From NCBI RefSeq assembly GCF_903915725.1, contig NZ_CAIWTY010000040.1, positions 1-37,596 on the forward strand: DNA of 37,596 nt, written 5' to 3'. Shown here in pieces: positions 1 through 8,960 of the stretch. The notes beneath the pieces were generated by a model. The model was not told the origin of the DNA, did no database searches, and saw nothing but the letters and a program-made list of their open reading frames with translations. Source of the DNA: an uncultured Rhodopila sp. (GTDB lineage: Bacteria; Pseudomonadota; Alphaproteobacteria; Acetobacterales; Acetobacteraceae). The position numbers and the translations under genes were made by a program. Numbering within the stretch: position 1 is the first letter of the stretch; every line of letters starts with the position of its first letter.

Positions 1-1
1 G

Positions 2-283
<282 letters not shown>

Positions 284-308
284 GTTTTCCGTTGCGTGAT
301 GGAGTTGG

Positions 309-339
309 GGCCGGTGGCAAGCATGCCGCCGGCCTTTTT
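309..339 (+). terminator. Rho-independent terminator of rpoC
   Basis: A 10-bp stem (GGCCGGTGGC at 309-318 with GCCGCCGGCC at 325-334, one G-T wobble) encloses a 6-base loop and is followed directly by five T at 335-339. It lies 26 bases after the rpoC stop codon. Confidence 0.9.
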
Positions 340-1380
340 CGTTGGGCCGGTCAGCCATTTCAATGGTCCATCTCCCGCTCAGCCCGAGCGCTTCCCTACC
401 ACCAAAGTTGCTACTCAGTCATATCGGTCCTTTATCGCAACGTTTTGCCTTTTCCTTATGACCGGCCGGCGCAGCTCGGGATCCCCGGCGGCTAAACAAC
501 GGAACTGGAGCGACGAATAGCCAAAACTATCGAACCCACCGTCCTTGGTGTTCGTCTGGCTCGGCATCGGTTGGCGGTCTTGGCCACGACAGAAAGTGTC
601 CGCCTCGCGCATCAGATCAGCCGGCAATCCATCCCCAGAGGACCAGCTCTATGCACCCGTGTTCGTCAGCATGTAGGTGTCCGGTCCCATAGGCGCCGGC
701 GCGCTCCGAGAACACCCTGAGAGCAACCCTACTGACCCCGCAACAACCACGGCAAGGGTGCGGTGCTCGGGCTTCCTTCAACCGCGACCGAAAACAAGTC
801 TATTCTGCTTTCCCGAGGGCGCGCGCAGGAGAGCCGACGGTGCAAAATGCCACTCGCTATTGGTTGCCCGCGAAGCGCTCTGGTTGGGGATAGGCTATGA
901 TCGCCGCTTTGCGGGGCGCGCCGCCGGGCTTTGCGAGAGGACGCGCGGCAACGCGCTGTTCCGGAGCGGTTCCTGGTTCAGCGACCCACTCCCACCCGGG
1001 ACAGGGGCGAAACCTGTCATGCCGGCGCGGACCGCGGCCTCCCGGGCGGTTCATCCGTGTTTCGGGACCCCGATGCCCGGCGACGATGCGAGCGGCGTTG
1101 ACGCAGTCGGCCCGGGATTGCGGCAGGTAGGCGTCGACGGCGCTGTGCGCCGTGCAACACGAGACTGCCGTCGACCGGTCCGCTCCTGAACAGCGGGATC
1201 AGATGGTGGGGGCTGGTCGATCCGGCTGATGGGCGGTTGAGGTACATTCATGTTCTGTTCATATCCTACAGGTTGTAGAAAGCCAAGAAAAATCTACTTT
1301 CCGGCACGGCGCATCACGAGAATCTCGCGATTTCGCAATAGTCTCGACCCGAGAGGGTTCGGCGGTCTAAGATCATTGCG
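340..1380. other. About 1 kb without a recognisable gene
   Basis: No frame on either strand gives a protein I recognise. The open frames present are short, rich in Arg and Pro, and lack ribosome binding sites, which is typical of chance frames in GC-rich DNA. A minus-strand stretch around 1060-1160 reads somewhat protein-like (for example AVDAYLPQSRADCVNAARIV) but is not bounded by a credible start, so it could be a gene remnant. Bases 1250-1330 are more AT-rich and include a short palindrome (CGAGAATCTCG, 1317-1327); a promoter for the downstream genes could sit here, though I cannot assign -35/-10 boxes. Confidence 0.5.
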
Positions 1381-1500
1381 ATGGAGTTCCTCGCTCAAAG
1401 CTTCGCCGGAATCTGGGAGGCGACCCGCTCGCAACCGCTGCTGATCGCGGCCTGCGCGGCGGCTGGCCTTTACATGTCGTTCCGTCGGCCGCGAGGATAG
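1381..1500 (+). CDS. Possible 39-aa single-span membrane protein
   Basis: An ATG at 1381 opens 39 codons ending in TAG at 1498-1500. The product starts [17 protein letters not shown] and has one hydrophobic stretch, [16 protein letters not shown] (about residues 19-34), then a basic tail FRRPRG, the layout expected of a small inner-membrane protein with a cytoplasmic C-terminus. Its stop overlaps the ribosome binding site of the histidine kinase that starts four bases later, so the two could be co-translated. No clear Shine-Dalgarno precedes the ATG and I recognise no family, so it may be a chance frame. Confidence 0.35.
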   Translation: MEFLAQSFAGIWEATRSQPLLIAACAAAGLYMSFRRPRG

Positions 1501-1504
1501 CGGC

Positions 1505-4069
1505 ATGCCTCTGCGGCACGCCACGCGCGTCTCCGGCCTGCTCGCACGCGCAGGCGTTTGGCACGTCCTGCTTGTCGGCTTCACCCTGGCGCTCACCTGG
1601 ATCTTCCTGGTGACCGACCTGCGCGAGGAATACCACGACGCGATAGATGGCGCGCAGCGCGAAACCTCGGCGCTGGCGCGCGGCCTGGGCGAGACGACCC
1701 TCGCCTCGTTCGACACCATCGACCAGACGCTGAAGGATCTGCGCGACGACTATGTCCGCGATCCCGCCCATTTCGACCTGCGCACCTGGTTCGCCGATCA
1801 TCGCTTCGGCACCGGGCTGATCATCCAGGCGTCGATCATCGGGCCGGACGGCATCGTGTTGCAGAGCAACCTGCCGCTCCCGCCGCGAACCGATCTGTCG
1901 GACCGGGAGCATGTCCGATTCCAGAAGAACTCGACCGGCGACGAGATGTTTATCAGCAAGCCGGTGCTCGGCCGCGTCTCCAATCGCAAATCGCTCAACA
2001 TCACCCGCAAAATGGTCGCGCCCGACGGTAGCTACGCGGGCACCGTCGTCGTCTCCGCCGGGCTCGATTACCTGACCCGCTTCTACGAATCGCTCTCCGC
2101 CCGCGGCGTCATCGCGCTGATTGGCAGCGCCGACGGCATTATCCGCTCGCGCGCCCCCGTGGATAACGAGCTCATCGGCACAGCCGACCCCGATATCGGC
2201 CGCATGCTCGCCGGCAGCGCCTACGGGTATTTGCGTACCGACACCGCGGGCGGCGCCGTGGACCGCATCGTCAGCTACCGGGTGCTGGAGAAATATCCGC
2301 TCGTCGTCGAGGTCGCGCTGGACGCCTCCGAGGTGTTCGATCAATACAACCGCGACCGGAAGCGCTACGCTATCGCGGGCGGCATCCTGACGGTGCTGTT
2401 CCTGGTGGTCGGGACATTGCTGGTTCGCCAGCGCCGGCGCCTGCTGGCCAGCAGCGGCGCCCTGACGGCCACGCTGGAGAACATCTCGCAAGGCATCCTG
2501 ATGGTCGATGCCAACGGCGACGTGCCGGTCGTCAATCGCCGGGCGATCGAACTGCTCCGGCTGCCGGCCTCGCTGATGGACCGCAAGCCGTCGTTCCAGG
2601 AGATCCTCGCCTATCAGCTGGCCACCAACGAATTCGGCCGCGGCGAGGACGTCAATCCGGCCTTCATCGAGTTCGTGGCGTCCGGCGGCCTGTCAAGCAC
2701 GCTGCCGTTTTATGAGCGTGTCCGCGCCGATGGCACGGCGCTGGAGATTCGCACCCAGCAGCTTCCCGACGGCAGCGCAGTGCGCACTTACACCGACACA
2801 ACCGAGCGCAAACGCAACGAGCTCACCCTGGCCGCGGCGCGCGATGCCGCCGAAGCCGGGGCCCGCGCCCGGGCCGAGTTCATCGCCGTCATGAGCCATG
2901 AGATCCGCACCCCGCTGAACGGCATACTCGGCGTGGCGGAGCTGCTGCAGGGCCTCGATCTGACCCCGGTCGCCGCGGAATATGCCAACGTGATCAGCGC
3001 CAGCGGCACCCACCTGCTGCAAATCATCAACGACATCCTCGATTTCTCCAGCCTGGACGCCGCCCGGCTGGACCTCGAGGAAACCGTGTTCGACATTCGC
3101 GACGTCGTCCGCCAGGCGATCGCGCTGCTCGGCCACCAGGCGAAGCAGAAGGGCTTGGAGCTGTCGCTGGATGTCGCCGCCGACGTCCCCGCGCGGGTGT
3201 TCGGCGATGCCCAGCGGCTGCGCCAGATCGTGCTGAACCTGGCCGGCAACGGCGTGAAGTTCACTTTGCAGGGCTCGGTCAAAATCGCGGTGCGCAAAGG
3301 CCGCGACGAGCCGGACGGCGTGCGCATCGGCTTCAGCGTCACCGACACCGGCATCGGCATCAGCGCCGAGGCGCAGGGTCGGCTGTTCAACGAGTTCACC
3401 CAGGGCGACAGTTCGATCCGGCGGCGCTTCGGCGGCAGCGGCCTCGGTCTGGCGATCACCCGGCGGCTGGTCGAGCTGATGGACGGCCATGTCAGCGTCG
3501 AAAGCATGCCCGGCGCCGGCAGCACGTTCCGCTTCGACCTGCGGTTGCGCAATCCGCCGCCGGACGCCCTGCCGGCACCGCCGCCACCGCCCGGGCGGCC
3601 GCCCGCAAAACCGGTTGCCGCCGAACCGGCGGCGCTGCCGGCGGTGGTTGCGGCGGCGGCGGCCGCTCCGGCCGCGAATGCCGGCGGCCTGCGCATCCTG
3701 CTCGCCGAGGACAACGCCACCAACCGGTTTGTCGCGACCCGCATGCTGGAACGGCTCGGGCACGACGTGCAGAGCGTGGTAGACGGGCAGGCGGCCGTGG
3801 ACGCCGTCAAGGCGGGCGATCATGACCTCGTGCTGATGGACATGATGATGCCGGAAATGGACGGGCTGACCGCGACGCGGGTGATCCGCGCCTTGGATGG
3901 CCCGAAATCCCGCATCCCGATCATCGGGCTGACCGCGAATGCGATGGAGGCCGATGAGGAAGCCTGCCGCGAGGCCGGGATGGACGACTTCGTCACCAAG
4001 CCGGTCAAGGCGGCCCGGCTGGAAGAGGCGATGCGGGCGACGATGGGCGTGCGGCTCGGCGAGTCATAG
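1505..4069 (+). CDS. Membrane-bound hybrid sensor histidine kinase (PDC sensor, PAS, HisKA, HATPase, receiver)
   Basis: An 854-aa inner-membrane sensor that should autophosphorylate on His and pass phosphate to its own receiver. TM1 is near residues 18-36 and TM2 near 289-308; between them lies a roughly 250-residue periplasmic region of the PDC/dCache type. A PAS domain of the '[12 protein letters not shown]' kind covers about 318-430. The H-box [11 protein letters not shown] puts the phospho-His at 465; the N-box Asn is 582; DTGIGIS and FGGSGLGLA are the G1 and G2 boxes. A Pro/Ala-rich linker (about 682-727) joins the receiver (729-848), whose phospho-acceptor is Asp779 in [11 protein letters not shown], with Lys in VTKPVK. 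GAGGATAG upstream supports the start. No response regulator or Hpt gene is adjacent, so output is unknown; the nearby polysaccharide locus is only a guess as target. Confidence 0.93.
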   Translation: MPLRHATRVSGLLARAGVWHVLLVGFTLALTWIFLVTDLREEYHDAIDGAQRETSALARGLGETTLASFDTIDQTLKDLRDDYVRDPAHFDLRTWFADHRFGTGLIIQASIIGPDGIVLQSNLPLPPRTDLSDREHVRFQKNSTGDEMFISKPVLGRVSNRKSLNITRKMVAPDGSYAGTVVVSAGLDYLTRFYESLSARGVIALIGSADGIIRSRAPVDNELIGTADPDIGRMLAGSAYGYLRTDTAGGAVDRIVSYRVLEKYPLVVEVALDASEVFDQYNRDRKRYAIAGGILTVLFLVVGTLLVRQRRRLLASSGALTATLENISQGILMVDANGDVPVVNRRAIELLRLPASLMDRKPSFQEILAYQLATNEFGRGEDVNPAFIEFVASGGLSSTLPFYERVRADGTALEIRTQQLPDGSAVRTYTDTTERKRNELTLAAARDAAEAGARARAEFIAVMSHEIRTPLNGILGVAELLQGLDLTPVAAEYANVISASGTHLLQIINDILDFSSLDAARLDLEETVFDIRDVVRQAIALLGHQAKQKGLELSLDVAADVPARVFGDAQRLRQIVLNLAGNGVKFTLQGSVKIAVRKGRDEPDGVRIGFSVTDTGIGISAEAQGRLFNEFTQGDSSIRRRFGGSGLGLAITRRLVELMDGHVSVESMPGAGSTFRFDLRLRNPPPDALPAPPPPPGRPPAKPVAAEPAALPAVVAAAAAAPAANAGGLRILLAEDNATNRFVATRMLERLGHDVQSVVDGQAAVDAVKAGDHDLVLMDMMMPEMDGLTATRVIRALDGPKSRIPIIGLTANAMEADEEACREAGMDDFVTKPVKAARLEEAMRATMGVRLGES

Positions 4070-4194
4070 CCGATCGGCCGGCCTGTCCGCGGGATAGTCT
4101 CACGAACAGCAAGACGGCGGTGCAACTTGCCAAAGCCCCTCGCGCTCCCCGCGTCGCAATTTGCGAATCCCGGCCATAACCGGCTCGATCCGGC

Positions 4195-4209
4195 TGGCAC
4201 AGCCCTTGC
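4195..4209 (+). promoter_or_regulatory. Sigma-54 (RpoN) type -24/-12 promoter upstream of the glmS-like gene
   Basis: TGGCAC (4195-4200), five bases, then TTGC (4206-4209). The invariant GG (4196-4197) and GC (4208-4209) are exactly 10 bases apart, the diagnostic sigma-54 spacing, and the hexamer matches the consensus perfectly. Transcription would start around 4220, leaving about 30 bases of leader before the ATG at 4250. I could not identify an enhancer-binding site upstream. Confidence 0.65.
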
Positions 4210-4249
4210 GGTTCACCCCGGCAGCTAATGCAAACAAGGAGTCGCCACC

Positions 4250-6040
4250 ATGTGTGGTATTGTCGGAATGGTGAACGGTCATCCCGTCGCTCGTGACCTC
4301 GTGACCGCGCTCGGCCGGCTGGAGTATCGCGGATATGACTCCGCGGGCCTCGCCGTGGCCGGCCCCGGCTTCGACATTCGCAAAGTCGTCGGCGGCATCC
4401 CCGGGCTGATGGACAGCATCGGCAACGGTTTTGCCGGCCGTGCCGGCATCGGCCACACGCGCTGGGCCACCCATGGCCGCGCTGAGCTGCGCAACGCCCA
4501 TCCGCATGTCTGGAACGGCGTCGCCGTCGTGCATAACGGCATTATCGAGAACTACCGCAGCCTGCGTTCCGGCATGCTGGAGCGTGGCGAAACCTTCCAA
4601 AGCGAAACCGACAGCGAAGTGATCCCGCATCTCATCGCCGCCGCCCGCGCCGCCGGAGCGGCGCCTGTAGAGGCCGTCCGCGGCGCCTGCGCCGAACTGC
4701 AGGGCGACTACGCCATCGCGGTGCTGTTCGAGGACGCGCCCGACCGCGTCATTGTCGCCCGCCAGGGCAGCCCGGTGATGGTCGCCCGCGGCCCGCAAAC
4801 CGCGGCGGTCGCCTCCGATCCCGCCGCGCTGGCGTCGGTGTGCGACGACTATGCGACCTTGGAAGACGGCGACCTCGCCGAACTCTCCACCGAGGGCGTC
4901 ACCATCTATGACAGCGACGGCTGCCTGACCCGGCGCCGCTGGCAGAAGGTCGAAGGCGCCGAGGACGATGGCCGGGCGCTGGTCTATGGCTCCTTCACCC
5001 GCGCCGAAATCGCCGCCCAGCCCGAGGCGCTGCGGCGGACCGATGCGAAGCTGCGCGACCGCGTCATCCCGTTGCACATCGCCGAGGCCGAGCGTTTGCT
5101 GCTCGTCGGCTGCGGCAGCTCCCTGCATGCCGCGGCGGCAGCTAGACCCTGGCTGGAATGCCTCATCGGCATACCATGCGATCTGGAAGCCGCCAGCGAA
5201 TGCCGCACCCGCGAGGCGCCGCTGTCGCGCGGCACCGTGGGCGTGCTGGTGTCCCAGTCGGGCGAGACCGCCGACATCCTGGCCGTGATGGAGATGCTGA
5301 AGCCGCGCAACGTGCCGCTGGTCGCCGTGGTGAACGTGCCGCACGCGCAGTTGGCGCGGGGTGCGGATCTGTCATGGCCCACCGAGGCGGGCCGCGAGCA
5401 GGGCGTTGCCGCGACCAAGAGCTTCACCTGCCAGATGCTGGCGCTGATCCGCTTCGGCCTGGCGATGGGGCTGCACCGCGGCACGGTGACGCTCGATACG
5501 ATGGTCGCGGTCGAGCGGGAACTGAACGGGGTCGCGGCGGTGTGCGCGCGGGCCGAGAAACTCGACCTGCAGTTCGAGGCAATTGCCGAGCGGCTGGTGC
5601 AGGAAGGCGAGGCGCTGTTCATCGGCCGCGGTTCGGCCGCCGCGATGGCCGCCGAGGGTGCGCTGAAACTGAAGGAGCTGCCTTACCTGCGCGCCGAAGC
5701 CTACGCCGCGGGCGAATTGAAGTACGGGGCGATCGCCACGGTGCATGAAGGCTCGCCGGTGATCGTCTGCGCCGGTGCCGGCCAATACGCCAACAGGACA
5801 CTCGCCAACGCCGAGGAAGTCCGCGCCCGCGGCGCCTACGTCATCGCCCTGGTCGACGACGCCTCCGCCGCCGCCTTCGCGCCGGTCGCCGATGAACTGG
5901 TGGTGCTGCCGGGCGCCGGCCTGGGCACGCTGTTCGCGCAGGCGGTGGCGATCCAGTTGATCGCGGTGCATGCGGCGATCTTGCTGAACCATCCGGTCGA
6001 TCGTCCGCGCCACCAGGCCAAGTCTGTTACTGTGGCATGA
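4250..6040 (+). CDS. GlmS-like glutamine amidotransferase / sugar-phosphate isomerase, divergent paralogue
   Basis: A 596-aa protein (E. coli GlmS is 609). GlmS makes glucosamine-6-phosphate from fructose-6-phosphate and glutamine. The N-terminal Ntn glutaminase is intact: Cys2, HTRWATHG, HNGIIENY, TDSEVIPHL. Two SIS domains follow (about 270-400 and 440-580), with SQSGETAD for phosphate binding and Lys in the C-terminal AKSVTVA. Departures from ordinary GlmS: the conserved ELKHG becomes ELKYG (Tyr492, at the position I align with ring-opening His504 of E. coli), CGTS becomes CGSS, SEFRYR becomes SECRTR, and the HFM/YMQKEI..EQP linker reads SFTRAEIAAQPEAL. AAGGAG sits before the ATG. It heads a polysaccharide locus behind a sigma-54 site, so it probably supplies an amino sugar for that polymer and is not the housekeeping enzyme. 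Exact substrate is uncertain. Confidence 0.88.
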   Translation: MCGIVGMVNGHPVARDLVTALGRLEYRGYDSAGLAVAGPGFDIRKVVGGIPGLMDSIGNGFAGRAGIGHTRWATHGRAELRNAHPHVWNGVAVVHNGIIENYRSLRSGMLERGETFQSETDSEVIPHLIAAARAAGAAPVEAVRGACAELQGDYAIAVLFEDAPDRVIVARQGSPVMVARGPQTAAVASDPAALASVCDDYATLEDGDLAELSTEGVTIYDSDGCLTRRRWQKVEGAEDDGRALVYGSFTRAEIAAQPEALRRTDAKLRDRVIPLHIAEAERLLLVGCGSSLHAAAAARPWLECLIGIPCDLEAASECRTREAPLSRGTVGVLVSQSGETADILAVMEMLKPRNVPLVAVVNVPHAQLARGADLSWPTEAGREQGVAATKSFTCQMLALIRFGLAMGLHRGTVTLDTMVAVERELNGVAAVCARAEKLDLQFEAIAERLVQEGEALFIGRGSAAAMAAEGALKLKELPYLRAEAYAAGELKYGAIATVHEGSPVIVCAGAGQYANRTLANAEEVRARGAYVIALVDDASAAAFAPVADELVVLPGAGLGTLFAQAVAIQLIAVHAAILLNHPVDRPRHQAKSVTVA

Positions 6041-6378
6041 TACGATGGCGCGTATAATGCCAGAGCGTCATGGCGCAGTCTCCGTCATGGCCCTCCCCGT
6101 CACAAGCCAGGGGAGAGCTGTGACGATAAAAGAAGGCTCTTATGGCGGAGATTGTTGGTCTTCGCGAGGCGGATACCGACGTCTCACCCCGTCATGGCGG
6201 GCGGAGGCCCGCCATCCACGCCCTTGTCGCGGCCCGCGCCGCATAAGCCGAGGATGGCGATCTGCGTGGGCATGAGGTTTTCGCGTTCCGCCGGGCAACC
6301 GGCGCTTATCAACAGACTTCGCCGTAAATGCCTAAAACAATGACGCACCGGCAACACCCCTACAAGCGAGCCAACCAA
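6041..6378. other. Intergenic region after the glmS-like gene
   Basis: Holds dispersed repeat copy A (6190-6275). CTCCCC at 6093-6098 and GGGGAG at 6111-6116 could form a short hairpin after the gene, but no T-run follows. The acyltransferase frame is open from 6328, yet the codons before 6379 have no good ribosome binding site. Confidence 0.4.
6190..6275 (+). repeat. Dispersed palindromic repeat, copy A
   Basis: Starts GTCATG, then a perfect 9-bp hairpin ATGGCGGGC/GCCCGCCAT around a GGAG-type turn, then CATCCACGCC. The right half (GAGGATGGCGATCTGC...GGGCATGAG) is a degenerate mirror of the left. Same family as the copies at 12060, 23823, 23942 and 31757. Confidence 0.75.
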
Positions 6379-7101
6379 ATGTCAGCCGCCGCCCTGAAAA
6401 CCTGGGTCAAGTCGCGTGAAACCCCGCTGTCCCGGTTCGCCTATTGCGCCTTCACCAGCCTCAAGACATTGCGGGTGCCGGTGATCCGGCCGCTGCATCG
6501 CACGCTCTATGCGATCCACCTCGCGGTGCAGCGCGCGATCTGGGAGGCGACCCGCATCCTCTGGTACACGCCGCTGTTCGTCAGCCGGCTGGAGACAGCG
6601 GCGCCCGGCCTGCTGCTGTATGGCGGCATGCCGCAGGTCATCGGCAAGCTGCGCATCCGCGTCGGCCGCGGCAGCCGCATCAACGGCAAATCCACCTTCA
6701 TCGGCCGCTCCGGCAGCGCCGTCGCGCCACTGTTGGATATCGGCGACAATGTCGATATCGGCTGGCAGAGCACGATCTCGGTCGGAACGCGGATCGAAAT
6801 CGGCGACAATGTCCGCCTCGCCGGGAAGTGCATGCTGGCCGGCTTCCCGGGCCACCCGATGGACCCCGCGGATCGCGCCGCCGGCCTGCCCGACACGGAC
6901 GACCAGATCGGCGACATTGTGCTGGAGCGTGACGTCTGGCTGGCGACCGGCGTGACGGTCCTGGCGGGCGTGCGTATCGGCGCCGCGACCGTGGTCGCCG
7001 CCGGCAGCGTGGTGACCCGCGACCTGCCGCCGGGCATTCTGGCGGCCGGGGTTCCCGCCCGGGTGATCCGCTCGCTGGTGCCGGTGGAAACGGCCGCATG
7101 A
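6379..7101 (+). CDS. Hexapeptide-repeat (left-handed beta-helix) acyltransferase
   Basis: A roughly 240-aa acetyltransferase-type protein, probably cytoplasmic and acting on a sugar or glycan intermediate. The N-terminal 90 residues are basic and hydrophobic and may lie on the membrane. From about residue 95 hexapeptide repeats of the [LIV]-G-x4 kind appear (IGKLRI, IGDNVDIG, IEIGDNVRLAG), followed by VWLATGVTVLAGVRIGA and VVAAGSVVTRDLPPG, the closing coil typical of the WcaF/maltose acetyltransferase group. The frame is open from an ATG at 6328; I prefer 6379 because protein-like sequence begins there and AGCGAG lies upstream, but the start is not certain. The stop overlaps the next gene's ATG (ATGA at 7098-7101), implying coupled translation. 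Which hydroxyl is acylated cannot be told. Confidence 0.85.
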   Translation: MSAAALKTWVKSRETPLSRFAYCAFTSLKTLRVPVIRPLHRTLYAIHLAVQRAIWEATRILWYTPLFVSRLETAAPGLLLYGGMPQVIGKLRIRVGRGSRINGKSTFIGRSGSAVAPLLDIGDNVDIGWQSTISVGTRIEIGDNVRLAGKCMLAGFPGHPMDPADRAAGLPDTDDQIGDIVLERDVWLATGVTVLAGVRIGAATVVAAGSVVTRDLPPGILAAGVPARVIRSLVPVETAA

Positions 7102-8240
7102 CCGACCTCATCGTTTTCGGCGAGGATTGGGGGGCGCATCCGTCCTCCACCCAGCATCTGGTGTCGCATTTGCCGGGCGAGCGCCGGGTCGTCTGGGTGA
7201 ACTCCATCGGCCTGCGCCGCCCCCGGCTGACGCCCGGCGATGGCGGCCGCGTGCTCCGTAAGCTGGTCTCCGCGGTTCGCCCGGCGGCGGCGGCGCCCGC
7301 CCGCGCGGCCGGACCCGCCGCGCCCGGTCCCGTGGTGCAACCCATTATTCTGCCGATGGCGCGCAGTGCCGTGGCGCGCCGGCTGAACCGCTTCCTGCTG
7401 GCCCGCAAAGTCGGTGCCGCCGCCCGGGCGGCGTGCCTGATACGGCCGGTGCTGTGGATCTCGCTGCCCTCCGCCATCGACGCGGTGGGGGCCTTGGACG
7501 AGTCGGCGGTAGTCTATTATTGCGGCGATGATTTCGGCGCCCTGGCCGGGGTCGATCATGCCCGCTGCCTGGAGATGGAAACGGAGCTGGCCGCGCGGGC
7601 GGATCTGATCCTGGCCGCCAGCCCCGCGATGGCGGCGCGGTTTCCGGCGGCGAAGACGCATGTGCTGCCGCACGGCGTTGACCTGGCCCTGTTCGGCACG
7701 CCGGCGCCGCGCGCGGCGGACCTGCCGGAGGGGCCGGTGGCGGGGTTCTACGGCACCCTCGCGGAATGGCTGGATTACGATCTTATCGCCGCCACCGCCC
7801 GGCTGTTGCCTGACTGGCGATTCGTGTTTGTCGGGCCCATCGGCACGAATATCTCGGCCATTGCCGGACTGCCGAACGTGTCGCTGTTGGGTGCGAGGCC
7901 GCATGCGGCGTTGCCATCCTACGTCCAGCATTGGACCGCGGGGCTGATCCCGTTCCTCGACAACGCGCAGATCCGCGCGTCGAACCCGCTGAAGCTGCGC
8001 GAGTATCTGGCGGCGGGCCGGCCAATCGTGGCCACACCGTTTCCGGCCATGCAGCCTTACGCCCGGCACATGGCTGTCGCCACCACGCCCGAGGGGTTCG
8101 CCGCTGCGTTGCGTGCGACGCTGCTGGACCCTCCCGCCGCGGCGGCGGATCGCCGGGCCGCGGTGGCCAGCGAGAGCTGGGAAAAACGCGCCGCGACGGC
8201 TTCGGCGCTGATCGACGGGTTGGCCAAGGTGGCGACCTGA
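7098..8240 (+). CDS. Glycosyltransferase, GT-B fold
   Basis: A 380-aa glycosyltransferase of the group-1 type, resembling the TuaH-like branch (opening FGEDWGAHPSSTQHL, then VVYYCGDDFGAL near residue 135). The C-terminal nucleotide-sugar half has the expected VAGFYGTLAEWLDYDLIA, ALPSYVQHWTAGLIPFLDN and NPLKLREYLAAGRPIVATPF. This last motif, with the pattern NP.K..EYLA.G.PVV, positions the donor sugar in this family. It would add one sugar to a lipid-linked precursor at the cytoplasmic face. It overlaps the acyltransferase by four bases (ATGA). An Ala/Pro-rich stretch near residues 60-80 is probably a loop. Donor and acceptor are unknown. Confidence 0.88.
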   Translation: MTDLIVFGEDWGAHPSSTQHLVSHLPGERRVVWVNSIGLRRPRLTPGDGGRVLRKLVSAVRPAAAAPARAAGPAAPGPVVQPIILPMARSAVARRLNRFLLARKVGAAARAACLIRPVLWISLPSAIDAVGALDESAVVYYCGDDFGALAGVDHARCLEMETELAARADLILAASPAMAARFPAAKTHVLPHGVDLALFGTPAPRAADLPEGPVAGFYGTLAEWLDYDLIAATARLLPDWRFVFVGPIGTNISAIAGLPNVSLLGARPHAALPSYVQHWTAGLIPFLDNAQIRASNPLKLREYLAAGRPIVATPFPAMQPYARHMAVATTPEGFAAALRATLLDPPAAAADRRAAVASESWEKRAATASALIDGLAKVAT

Positions 8241-8335
8241 GACGCAAGGTGCCGGCCCCATGCCCTCGCGAGGTGGCGAAACGCGATAATGTATCCGGCA
8301 CGAATGTTGAAAGTCTGACTCCGATCCAATATTGA

Positions 8336-8341
8336 TATAAT
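8336..8341 (+). promoter_or_regulatory. Possible -10 box before the lipoprotein gene
   Basis: TATAAT stands out in an AT-rich patch (8320-8345) within GC-rich DNA, 70 bases before the ATG at 8412. TTGAAA at 8307-8312 is too far upstream (23 bases) for a standard -35, so this is tentative. It could give the lipoprotein and Wzz genes a promoter of their own. Confidence 0.3.
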
Positions 8342-8411
8342 ACTCGCCGTGGTACCGGCGCATGACGCCGGGTCAGCCGTTGCCGCGGCGCCTCCGGCTG
8401 GAGCGGAAACG

Positions 8412-8960
8412 ATGCGACGGCGTGCCCGCAAACCGGTGCTTTCGTTTGCAACCGCCAGGCTCCTCCCCTGGACCCTGGCGGCGCTGGTGGTTGCTTGCTC
8501 GCACGATCCGATCCGCTACATTCCGGAAACCGACCGGACCATGCTGCAGGCGCAGGATCGGCTCGGCACTGGCCAGGGAACCGGTGGTCCGATCAGCGTC
8601 GATGAAATGTTGCAGCGGGCCAAAGCATCCCCCGATAGCAAGACAGCGCCGGCCCGCCTGGTCATCCGATTCGATGGTGCCGCCGTACAACCGGATGCGG
8701 CCCAGCGCGATACGCTGCGCCGCTTCGCCGAACAGGCGCATGCGGGTTCGCTCACCGTGACCAGCCATCCGGGCAGTTTCGACGAAGCCGGCTCGCCGGT
8801 GCTGGGCCAGCGGCGGGCGATCGCCGTATCGCGGGAGCTGTCGGACGTGGTGGCCGACGTGCAGATGCGCTTCGAACCCGACGTGCCGCCGGGAGTCGTC
8901 GTGGTGTCGCTCGGGCGCCCGGCGGCGCGGTCCGCCGAACCGGATAACCCGGTGCCATGA
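8412..8960 (+). CDS. OmpA-like lipoprotein of the polysaccharide locus
   Basis: A 182-aa predicted lipoprotein. The signal peptide is MRRRARKP followed by a hydrophobic stretch ending in the lipobox LVVAC, so the lipidated Cys is residue 29. The mature part has a region (about 75-165) reminiscent of the OmpA peptidoglycan-associated fold: a beta strand (RLVIRFDGAAVQP), an amphipathic helix (RDTLRRFAEQA), LTVTSHPG, and QRRAIAVSREL in place of the usual 'N..LS..RA.AV...L'. The match is degenerate, so peptidoglycan binding is inference. I chose the ATG at 8412 because GGAG precedes it and it starts the signal peptide; an upstream in-frame ATG at 8349 would add 21 unlikely residues. Its stop overlaps the wzz-like ATG. 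Confidence 0.75.
   Translation: MRRRARKPVLSFATARLLPWTLAALVVACSHDPIRYIPETDRTMLQAQDRLGTGQGTGGPISVDEMLQRAKASPDSKTAPARLVIRFDGAAVQPDAAQRDTLRRFAEQAHAGSLTVTSHPGSFDEAGSPVLGQRRAIAVSRELSDVVADVQMRFEPDVPPGVVVVSLGRPAARSAEPDNPVP

Noticed and set aside
1060..1160. Minus-strand stretch resembling part of a phage lysozyme or similar protein
   Set aside because: The resemblance rests on a few residues from memory and there is no proper start or continuation.
677..1189. 170-codon open frame after rpoC
   Set aside because: Composition typical of chance frames, no ribosome binding site, no family resemblance.
4070..4249. glmS ribozyme or riboswitch upstream of the glmS-like gene
   Set aside because: That ribozyme is known mainly from Firmicutes, and the short leader expected from the sigma-54 site leaves no room for its structure.
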